Assembly: GCF_900091845.1 (NCBI RefSeq)
Contig: NZ_FMCI01000243.1
Coordinates: forward strand, 1-51,068
Reading direction: 5' to 3'
DNA from: Streptomyces sp. SolWspMP-5a-2
Lineage (GTDB): Bacteria > Actinomycetota > Actinomycetes > Streptomycetales > Streptomycetaceae
Length of the DNA stretch: 51,068 nt
Shown here: positions 43,537 to 51,068 of the stretch, piece by piece
Layout: each line of letters starts with the position of its first letter
How positions within the stretch are numbered: position 1 is the first letter of the stretch
Notes under the pieces: model-generated
What the model saw: the letters and a program-made list of their open reading frames with translations, nothing else
Told to the model about the DNA's origin: nothing
Database searches by the model: none
Translations under genes and position numbers: made by a program

Positions 43537-43720
43537 GGAGGGGCTCCCTGATGTGCGACGGCTGTCGGCTTTGCGCGGTCCGTGGAACTCTCCGCGGTGG
43601 GCGCACCGGGCCAGAGTAACCGGGTCGGCGCGGCAGCGGGCGCGGCGTCCGCGTGGCGGACGAGGATGACGTGGGCGTCGTCGTCGGGATACGAGTGACG
43701 CGACCGGGGTCGGCCGTTCG
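43537..43720. other. metH-gylR divergent spacer
   Basis: The metH leader and promoter should lie here. I searched for a cobalamin riboswitch B12 box and for SAM or SAH riboswitch cores in the minus strand and saw none. The spacer is moderately GC-rich and holds no further gene. Confidence 0.45.
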
Positions 43721-43751
43721 TTGGCGGCAGGTCGACATGGACCGGTAGTGT
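43721..43751 (+). promoter_or_regulatory. Putative gylR promoter
   Basis: TTGGCG (43721-43726) and TAGTGT (43746-43751) are spaced by 19 bases, and the -10 hexamer touches the first bases of the GylR operator. Pattern evidence only; the spacing is on the long side. Confidence 0.4.
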
Positions 43752-43766
43752 TCGGCATTGCCGAAC
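43750..43766. promoter_or_regulatory. GylR operator upstream of gylR
   Basis: GTTCGGCA-T-TGCCGAAC is a perfect 17-base inverted repeat, 53 bases before the gylR start. A 15/17 match occurs before glpF (44829-44845). GylR is known to regulate itself and the glycerol operon in S. coelicolor, so this is the probable autoregulatory site. Confidence 0.75.
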
Positions 43767-43819
43767 GGTGGCCTCGGCGCGGACGCGTCGCGGCCGATGG
43801 GGACGGAGGCAGGACGGCG

Positions 43820-44584
43820 ATGGCACGGAACATCCAGTCGCTCGAACGGGCGGCGGCGATGCTGCGGCTGCTCGGCGGCGGCGAGCGACGGCTCGGCCTG
43901 TCGGACATCGCCTCGTCGCTCGGTCTCGCCAAGGGCACGGCCCACGGCATCCTGCGCACCCTCCAGCAGGAGGGGTTCGTGGAGCAGGACGAGGCGTCCG
44001 GGCGGTACCAGCTGGGCGCGGAGCTGCTGCGCCTGGGCACCACCTATCTGGACGTGCACGAGCTGCGGGCGCGGGCCCTGGTGTGGACGGACGACCTGGC
44101 CCGCTCCAGCGGGGAGAGCGTCCACCTGGGGGTGCTGCACCAGCAGGGGGTGCTGATCGTGCACCACGTCTTCCGCCCGGACGACAGCAGGCAGGTGCTG
44201 GAGATCGGCGCGATGCAGCCGCTGCACTCGACGGCGCTCGGCAAGGTGCTGTCGGCGTACGACCCGGTGGCGCACAGCGAGGCGCTGGAGTCGCGGCGCA
44301 CGGCGTTCACCGACCGGACCGTGCACGATCCGGAGGCGTTCGAGCAGGTTCTGGACCTCACGCGCGCGCGGGGCTGGGCGGCGGACGTGGAGGAGACCTG
44401 GGAGGGCGTGGCGTCGGTGGCGGCGCCGGTCCACGACCGGCGGCGGATGCCGGTGGGCGCGGTCGGTGTCACCGGTGCGGTGGAGCGGCTCTGTCCGGCG
44501 GGCGAGCTGCGGCCCGAGCTGATCGCGGCGGTGCGGGACTGCGCCCGCGCGGTGTCGAGAGACCTGGGCGCCGGGCGTTTCTGA
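43820..44584 (+). CDS. gylR: Glycerol operon regulator GylR (IclR family)
   Basis: Repressor of glycerol catabolism. The N-terminal winged HTH (LSDIASSLGLAKGTAHGILR) and the IclR effector domain (SVHLGVLHQQGVLIVHHVFR, LHSTALGKVLSAY, VEETWEGVASVAAPV) are visible. 254 aa is the length I recall for S. coelicolor GylR. ATG 43820 lies in the group GGAGG...AGGA. Located directly upstream of the glycerol genes, as in other streptomycetes. Confidence 0.96.
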   Translation: MARNIQSLERAAAMLRLLGGGERRLGLSDIASSLGLAKGTAHGILRTLQQEGFVEQDEASGRYQLGAELLRLGTTYLDVHELRARALVWTDDLARSSGESVHLGVLHQQGVLIVHHVFRPDDSRQVLEIGAMQPLHSTALGKVLSAYDPVAHSEALESRRTAFTDRTVHDPEAFEQVLDLTRARGWAADVEETWEGVASVAAPVHDRRRMPVGAVGVTGAVERLCPAGELRPELIAAVRDCARAVSRDLGAGRF

Positions 44585-44609
44585 CGCCGCGGATGGCGGA
44601 AGTCTCCAT

Positions 44610-44650
44610 CCGACCGACCGGTACGCCGCCTCGGCCGCCGGGTCGGTCGG
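44610..44650 (+). terminator. Possible gylR terminator
   Basis: CCGACCGACC (44610-44619) pairs with GGTCGGTCGG (44641-44650) around a 21-base GC-rich loop, 25 bases past the gylR stop. It would separate gylR from the glycerol operon promoter. Confidence 0.55.
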
Positions 44651-44788
44651 CCCGCCCGCGTCCCGCCCGCTGTCGCGTGCCCGATTTCCCCCAAGTGGGA
44701 CATTCGGCGCAAAAGCATACAATGGCGTCAGTACAAGATCGATAGCTCACAGCAATCGAAAACGCTCGTTCTTTCGACAACAGAACCC

Positions 44789-44818
44789 TTGACGTGCGTG
44801 TGACGCCGGAGCCAGACT
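44789..44818 (+). promoter_or_regulatory. Putative promoter of the glpFKD operon
   Basis: TTGACG (44789-44794) and CAGACT (44813-44818) are spaced by 18 bases. The expected transcription start is just before the GylR operator at 44829, so the repressor would block initiation or early elongation. A second -10-like hexamer TAGAGT lies at 44865-44870. Confidence 0.5.
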
Positions 44819-44828
44819 CCCGTCCATC

Positions 44829-44845
44829 GGTCGGCATTGTCGAAC
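44829..44845. promoter_or_regulatory. GylR operator upstream of glpF
   Basis: GGTCGGCATTGTCGAAC matches the perfect palindrome before gylR at 15 of 17 positions. It starts about 10 bases after the -10 hexamer of the putative glpF promoter. Confidence 0.7.
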
Positions 44846-44973
44846 ACCTACCGGCAATACGCGCTAGAGTGTGACAACGCCAAGGGCCGTCATCGCTCTC
44901 ACCCACGAGGGCGCCAGACCCCCGAAGGGACTCGGGGTTCGGCTTCCCTGGACGAAGGACAAAGGAGTCGCGG

Positions 44974-45765
44974 GTGTCCAGCTCCGACATCTTCATCGGC
45001 GAGACCATCGGTACCGCCCTACTCATCCTGCTCGGCGGCGGCGTCTGCGCCGCCGTCACCCTGAAGGCCTCCAAGGCCCGCAACGCCGGCTGGCTCGCCA
45101 TCGCCTTCGGCTGGGGCTTCGCGGTCCTCACGGCCGTCTACGTGTCGGCGCCGCTCTCCGGCGCCCACCTCAACCCCGCCGTGACCCTCGCGATCACGAT
45201 CAAGGACGGCGACTGGAGCCAGCTCCCCGTCTACTGGGGCGGCCAGCTGCTCGGCGCGATGATCGGCGCGGTGCTGGTCTGGCTCGCGTACTACGGCCAG
45301 TTCCAGGCGCACCTGACCGACAAGGACATCGTCGGCGAGGTCCAGCAGCCCGCCAGGGTCAAGTCCGTCGAGGCCGAGGAGAAGGGCGCGGGCCCCGTGC
45401 TCGGCATCTTCTCCACCGGCCCCGAGGTGCGCGTCGCCTGGATGAACCTCGTCACCGAGATCATCGGCACCTTCGTCCTGATCATCGCCGTCCTCACCCA
45501 GGGCCTCAGCGACGACGGCAAGGGCCTGGGCGCGCTGGGCGGTCTGATCACCGCCCTGGTCGTGACCGCGATCGGTCTCTCCCTCGGTGGCCCCACGGGG
45601 TACGCCATCAACCCGGCCCGTGACCTCGGCCCGCGCATCGTGCACGCGCTCCTGCCCCTGCCCAACAAGGGCAGCTCCGACTGGAGCTACGCCTGGATCC
45701 CGGTGGTCGGCCCGCTGATCGGCGGCGCCCTCGCGGCAGGCCTGTACAACCTCGCCTTCGCCTGA
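44974..45765 (+). CDS. glpF: Glycerol uptake facilitator (aquaglyceroporin)
   Basis: An MIP-family channel for passive glycerol entry, 263 aa with six membrane helices and both half-helix NPA motifs (GAHLNPAVTLA and GYAINPARDLGPR). The Arg of the second motif, which forms the selectivity filter, is present. An extra charged loop of about 30 residues lies near the middle (QPARVKSVEAEEKGAG). GTG start with AAAGGAG six bases upstream. First gene of the operon. Confidence 0.96.
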   Translation: MSSSDIFIGETIGTALLILLGGGVCAAVTLKASKARNAGWLAIAFGWGFAVLTAVYVSAPLSGAHLNPAVTLAITIKDGDWSQLPVYWGGQLLGAMIGAVLVWLAYYGQFQAHLTDKDIVGEVQQPARVKSVEAEEKGAGPVLGIFSTGPEVRVAWMNLVTEIIGTFVLIIAVLTQGLSDDGKGLGALGGLITALVVTAIGLSLGGPTGYAINPARDLGPRIVHALLPLPNKGSSDWSYAWIPVVGPLIGGALAAGLYNLAFA

Positions 45766-45812
45766 CGCGCCCCGCCCCCGACCACTTCCCTTACGGACCC
45801 CAGGAGCCAACC

Positions 45813-47348
<1,536 letters not shown>

Positions 47349-47353
47349 TCGGG

Positions 47354-47374
47354 AGCCGGTCAACCACCGGCTCA
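47354..47374 (+). terminator. Intercistronic hairpin between glpK and glpD
   Basis: GAGCCGGT (47354-47361) pairs with ACCGGCTC (47367-47374) around five bases, six bases after the glpK stop. It may cause partial termination or protect the upstream mRNA, lowering glpD expression relative to glpK. Confidence 0.5.
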
Positions 47375-47443
47375 GCGACGGCCGCGCGGCGGCTCACCCG
47401 CCGCCCGCGCCCGTCGCAGGACGTCGAGGAGTAAGAACCCCAC

Positions 47444-49060
47444 ATGACCAGTCAGTCCACCCTGAAGTCCGTGCCCGCCCTGGGCATACGCCCGGCCTCC
47501 GGCTCCCACCCGAGCCGCGCCGAGACCCGGGAACAGCTCGCCAAGGCGTCGTACGACCTGCTCGTGATCGGCGGCGGCATCCTGGGCATCTCCACCGCCT
47601 GGCACGCCGCGCAGTCCGGGCTCCGGGTGGCCCTGGTCGACGCCGGTGACTTCGCCGGCGCCACCTCCTCCGCCTCCTCCAAGCTGCTCCACGGCGGTCT
47701 GCGCTACCTGCAGACCGGCGCGGTGAAGCTGGTCGCGGAGAACCACTTCGAGCGCCGCGCCGTCTCCCGCCAGGTCGCCCCGCACCTGGCCAACCCCCTC
47801 ACCTTCTACCTGCCGGTGTACAAGGGCGGCCCGCACGGCGCGGCCAAGCTCGGCGCCGGCGTCTTCGCCTACTCCGCGCTCTCCGCCTTCGGCGACGGCG
47901 TCGGCCACCTCCTCTCCCCCGCCAAGGCGGCCCAGGACGTGCCGGAGCTGCGCACCGAGAACCTCAAGGCCGTGGCCGTCTACGGCGACGACCAGATGAA
48001 CGACGCGCGGATGGCGCTGATGACGGTCCGCGCGGCCGTCGAGGCGGGCGCCGTCGTCCTCAACCACGCCGAGGTCACCGGTCTGCGCTTCACCGACGGC
48101 CGGGTCACCGGCGCCGAGCTGCGCGACGCCACCTCGGGCGACGAGTTCGGCGTCAGCGCCCGGCTGGTGCTGAACGCGACCGGCCCCTGGGTGGACCACC
48201 TGCGCCGCATGGAGGACCCGAAGGCGGCCCCGTCGATCCGCCTCTCCAAGGGCGCGCACCTGGTCCTGAAGCGGACGGCGCCCTGGAAGGCCGCGCTGGC
48301 CACGCCGATCGACAAGTACCGGATCACCTTCGCCCTCCCCTGGGAGGACATGCTGCTGCTCGGCACCACCGACGAGGAGTACGAGGGCGATCCCGCGGAC
48401 GTCGCCGTCAACGACAAGGACGTCACCCAGATCCTCGACGAGGCCGCGTTCTCCGTGCGCGACCAGCAGCTCGACCGGGACCTCATCACCTACGCGTTCG
48501 CCGGTCTGCGGGTGCTGCCCGGCGGGCCCGGCAGCACCGCCAAGGCCAAGCGGGAGACCGTGGTCACCGAGGGACGCGGCGGCATGCTCTCCGTCGCGGG
48601 CGGCAAGTGGACGACGTTCCGGCACATCGGCCGCACGGTGATGAAGAAGCTGGAGTCGCTGCCCGGCCACCCGCTGGGCGACGGCTTCGAGCCGATCTCC
48701 GCGCTGCCGAAGAAGCTGCCGCTGCCCGGCGTCGCCAACCCGCGCGCGGTCGCCCACCGCCTGCTCGTGGACAACCCGGCGGGCGGCTCCCGGATGTCCG
48801 CCGACACCGCGAGGCACCTGGCGACCCACTACGGTTCGCTGGCCTTCGACATCGCGCGGATCGCCAACGAGAACCCGGAGCTGGCCGAGCGCGTCCACCC
48901 GGACGCCCCGGAGATCTGGGCGCAGGTCGTCTACGCCCGCGACCACGAGTGGGCCGAGACCCAGGACGACGTGCTGCGCCGCCGCACCACGCTGACCATC
49001 CGCGGCCTGGCCACGGACGAGATCCGCGCGAAGGTCCAGGACGTGCTCGACGCCGGGTGA
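47444..49060 (+). CDS. glpD: Glycerol-3-phosphate dehydrogenase, FAD-dependent
   Basis: A membrane-associated enzyme oxidising glycerol 3-phosphate to dihydroxyacetone phosphate and passing electrons to quinones. The FAD motif is LLVIGGGILGISTAWHAAQ near residue 40, followed by the family ASSKLLHGGLRYLQTGAVKL, and a C-terminal domain ending with the helical DDVLRRRTTLTIRG. 538 aa. ATG 47444; the AGGAG ribosome binding site is 12 bases upstream, rather distant. Last gene of the glycerol operon. Confidence 0.96.
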   Translation: MTSQSTLKSVPALGIRPASGSHPSRAETREQLAKASYDLLVIGGGILGISTAWHAAQSGLRVALVDAGDFAGATSSASSKLLHGGLRYLQTGAVKLVAENHFERRAVSRQVAPHLANPLTFYLPVYKGGPHGAAKLGAGVFAYSALSAFGDGVGHLLSPAKAAQDVPELRTENLKAVAVYGDDQMNDARMALMTVRAAVEAGAVVLNHAEVTGLRFTDGRVTGAELRDATSGDEFGVSARLVLNATGPWVDHLRRMEDPKAAPSIRLSKGAHLVLKRTAPWKAALATPIDKYRITFALPWEDMLLLGTTDEEYEGDPADVAVNDKDVTQILDEAAFSVRDQQLDRDLITYAFAGLRVLPGGPGSTAKAKRETVVTEGRGGMLSVAGGKWTTFRHIGRTVMKKLESLPGHPLGDGFEPISALPKKLPLPGVANPRAVAHRLLVDNPAGGSRMSADTARHLATHYGSLAFDIARIANENPELAERVHPDAPEIWAQVVYARDHEWAETQDDVLRRRTTLTIRGLATDEIRAKVQDVLDAG

Positions 49061-49102
49061 ATCCGCGCGGCCGGCCCTCCTCCCCGGGTCGGCGCGCTCT
49101 GT

Positions 49103-49137
49103 CGGAGGGGCCGTCCCACGGTGGGACGGCCCCTCCG
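49103..49137 (+). terminator. Terminator of the glycerol operon
   Basis: A 17-base perfect inverted repeat (49103-49119 with 49121-49137) with a compact loop, about 40 bases past the glpD stop. Upstream of the NACHT gene no other coding sequence is seen. Confidence 0.88.
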
Positions 49138-49290
49138 GCGTGTCCGCCCCGCCGCGCCCCCGCCCGCCCCCCGAACACGTCCGCGCGCTGCTCCGTCCGG
49201 GGTTGGAAGCGCCGCCGGGCGTCCGGCGGGAGCGTTAGAACGGGGGGCTGCGGCAGGGACGGGCGGGACGGAGACACCCGGGAGCGGCGT

Positions 49291-51068
49291 ATGCGGGGCG
49301 GTTGGCAGAGGACGCGGGCCAGGCGGCGGCTGGGGCTCGCGGTGTGCGGGGTGACGCTGGTCGCGCTGGCCGGGGTGCTGCGCCTGTGGTGGCGGGACGC
49401 GGCCACCGCCGGTGTGCTGGTCTCCGCGATCGGGGCGTTCGTGTCGGTGCTCGCCCTGGTCGGGGACTTCCTGCGGGGCGACGCGGACACCTCGTCCCGG
49501 TCGCCCGAGGAGCGGCGGCGTGCCGCGGCCGACGCTCTCGCCGACGCCGTGCGGGAGCAGTGGGCGGCCGAGGCGCGGCTGCGGCGGCTGCGGGACCCGG
49601 CGCCGCTCGAGGTGCGGTGGACGGTGGCCGACCGGCGGCTCGCCGACCATCCCCGCAACGTCCGCAGGGCGCGTCCGCTGCCCGCCCCGCGGGCCGGGCG
49701 GCTCGACGACGTCACCGCGGAGTTCGCGGCACTGCCCGGCCGCCGGATGGTGGTGCTGGGCGGGCCGGGGTCGGGCAAGAGCGTGCTGGCGATGCGGTTC
49801 GTGCTGGCCCGGCTGGCCGAGCGGTCGCCGGGCGGCGCGGTGCCGGTGATCTTCCCGCTGGCGGGCTGGGACCCGGAGACGACGGGGCTGCGCGACTGGC
49901 TCGCCGAGCGGCTGGCCCTCGACTACCGGCCGCTCGCGGCGCCCGCCGACGAACGCCGCACGCTGGCCCGCGCGCTGCTGGACGCGGGCCTGGTCCTGCC
50001 GGTCCTCGACGGCTTCGACGAACTGGCCAGGCCCGTCTACGCGTTGGCCGTGCGCCGGGTCAACGCCGAGCTGGACGACGATCTGCCGCTGCTGCTCACC
50101 GGGCGCGGCGAGGCGTGGGCGGCGGCGGTCGCCGAGGGGGACGTGCTGACCGGCGCGGACGTCGTCGAGCTGCTGCCGCTCTCGCTGTCGCAGGCGGGTG
50201 CGCACCTGGAGCGGACGTCCCGGCCGCGCTACCCGGACGGCGGGCGGCCGGTGACCGTGTGGACGCCGGTGCTGCGGGTGCTGGCCGAACGCCCGGAGCT
50301 GCCCGCCGCGTTGGCGCTGACCTCGCCGCTGATGGTGGCGCTGGCCCGCGCGGTCTACGGGGACGACACGTCCCGTGACCCGGCCGAACTCCTCGACGAG
50401 GAGCGGCTGCCGACGGTGGAGGCCGTCGAGGGGCATCTGCTGGAGGCGTTCGTCCCGGCCGCGTTCCTCGACGCGGGCCCGGGGGCGGCCCCGAAGGCGG
50501 TGCGCAGGCTGACGCTGCTGGCGCGGACCCTCCAGGAGCGGGGCCGGGGCCGGATCGGCTGGTGGGAGCTGGACCGGCTGCTGCCGCCCGCCGTCCGGGT
50601 GTTCGCGCCGGGGCTGGTGTCGCTGGCGATGCTGTCGGCGCTGCTGGTGCCGGTGGTGCTGGCGCGGGCGGCGGCCCAACTGGCCAGTGTCCACGACGTG
50701 GTGGCGGTGCTGGCGACGCTGGCCGGGCAGACGCTGGGGTTCGCGCTGGGGACGGTGCTGCTGCTGCCGTCGGCCCGGTCGCGGCCGCGGGCGTTCCTGA
50801 CCCGGCAGACGGTGGTGACGTCCGGGGCGAGCATGCTGCTGTGGATCGGTGTCGCGTGGGCGGACGACCTGCGGTTCGGGTTCCGGTTCGGCGCGGTGAG
50901 CGACGGGTGGGTGCCGGACCTGCTCGGCGGGTGCCTGTTCTCGCTGCTGTTCTCGCTCTTCTTCGGTCTCGCGGGGCTGCCCAGGCGGCCGGTGCCGGCC
51001 GGGCTGCCGTGGACCGGGCGGGCGGGCCGGGCGGTGGCCCGGGTCGGGGCGCGGCGCTGCTGGTGGGC
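49291..51068 (+). CDS. Membrane-anchored NACHT-domain NTPase, partial (runs off the window)
   Basis: ATG 49291 with GGGAG seven bases upstream opens a frame that stays open to the last base (about 592 codons seen). Two hydrophobic segments near the N-terminus (about 13-32 and 41-60) precede a linker and a NACHT module: Walker A VVLGGPGSGKS (about 154-164), Walker B VLDGFDEL (238-245) and a sensor-like LLLTGRGEA. A winged region follows, and at least four more hydrophobic segments begin near residue 437 (LVSLAMLSALLVPVVLA). NACHT proteins of the STAND class act as signalling switches, and several bacterial families defend against phages. The C-terminal part that would show an effector is outside the window. 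Function is unassigned. Confidence 0.85.
   Translation, partial: MRGGWQRTRARRRLGLAVCGVTLVALAGVLRLWWRDAATAGVLVSAIGAFVSVLALVGDFLRGDADTSSRSPEERRRAAADALADAVREQWAAEARLRRLRDPAPLEVRWTVADRRLADHPRNVRRARPLPAPRAGRLDDVTAEFAALPGRRMVVLGGPGSGKSVLAMRFVLARLAERSPGGAVPVIFPLAGWDPETTGLRDWLAERLALDYRPLAAPADERRTLARALLDAGLVLPVLDGFDELARPVYALAVRRVNAELDDDLPLLLTGRGEAWAAAVAEGDVLTGADVVELLPLSLSQAGAHLERTSRPRYPDGGRPVTVWTPVLRVLAERPELPAALALTSPLMVALARAVYGDDTSRDPAELLDEERLPTVEAVEGHLLEAFVPAAFLDAGPGAAPKAVRRLTLLARTLQERGRGRIGWWELDRLLPPAVRVFAPGLVSLAMLSALLVPVVLARAAAQLASVHDVVAVLATLAGQTLGFALGTVLLLPSARSRPRAFLTRQTVVTSGASMLLWIGVAWADDLRFGFRFGAVSDGWVPDLLGGCLFSLLFSLFFGLAGLPRRPVPAGLPWTGRAGRAVARVGARRCWW

Noticed and set aside
39436..43551. A 1371-codon open frame antisense to metH
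   Set aside because: The frame mirrors the metH codons, is Gly/Val/Glu rich and shows no family. High GC opens such frames on the opposite strand.
43537..43820. Cobalamin, SAM or SAH riboswitch before metH
   Set aside because: No B12-box, SAM core or SAH-type conserved core was found on the minus strand in the leader.

Overview
The window is a high-GC actinobacterial chromosome segment that I assign to Streptomyces. The reasons are the strong third-position GC bias, frequent GTG starts, a conservon (histidine kinase, roadblock, DUF742, GTPase, P450), a Pup-proteasome locus, GylR-controlled glycerol genes, and a gene order that matches from memory the SCO1620-SCO1661 region of S. coelicolor. 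Most of it is core-genome sequence. No rRNA, tRNA, insertion sequence or CRISPR array was seen.

Layout. 0.2-4 kb: a glycine betaine/proline-type ABC transporter (ATPase plus a permease fused to two substrate-binding domains), minus strand. 4.1-7.2 kb: a 5'-3' exonuclease-like protein, a siderophore-interacting reductase behind an iron-box palindrome, and an RluA-type pseudouridine synthase, plus strand. 7.2-11.7 kb: a five-gene conservon equivalent to cvn9/rarA-E, with an unusual P450. 12.1-19.2 kb: helY helicase, tatC, tatA, two small proteins and pafCB. 19.3-22.3 kb: two FKBP isomerases and the Pup ligase pafA. 22.3-24.7 kb: an MFS transporter and a divergent LacI-type regulator whose reading frame is broken. 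24.7-31 kb: prcA, prcB, an HNH endonuclease gene, pup, dop and the ATPase arc/mpa. 31.2-37 kb: a ferredoxin, a secreted protein, TrmI tRNA methyltransferase, a site-2 protease with a repeat-rich and frame-disrupted N-terminal region, a RecB-like nuclease and an orphan NarL-type response regulator. 37.1-43.5 kb: an orphan peptide-binding lipoprotein, a HAD phosphatase and metH. 43.7-49.1 kb: gylR and the glpF-glpK-glpD operon with two matching GylR operator candidates. 49.3 kb to the window end: a membrane-anchored NACHT NTPase, cut by the window edge.

How the genes work together. Pup is prepared by Dop, ligated to substrates by PafA, and the tagged proteins are unfolded by Arc/Mpa and degraded in the PrcBA chamber. 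PafBC is a transcriptional regulator linked to the DNA-damage response in mycobacteria. The glycerol genes form a complete uptake, phosphorylation and oxidation route under GylR. The conservon proteins are thought to form a membrane-associated G-protein-like signalling complex.

The points most worth a second look are the NACHT protein; the HNH endonuclease inside the proteasome operon, overlapping prcB; the site-2 protease N-terminal region; three apparent one-base losses at C/G runs (one in the LacI gene, two in the protease gene), which may be assembly errors or real frameshifts; the P450 without the ExxR motif; and several clean palindromic operators.
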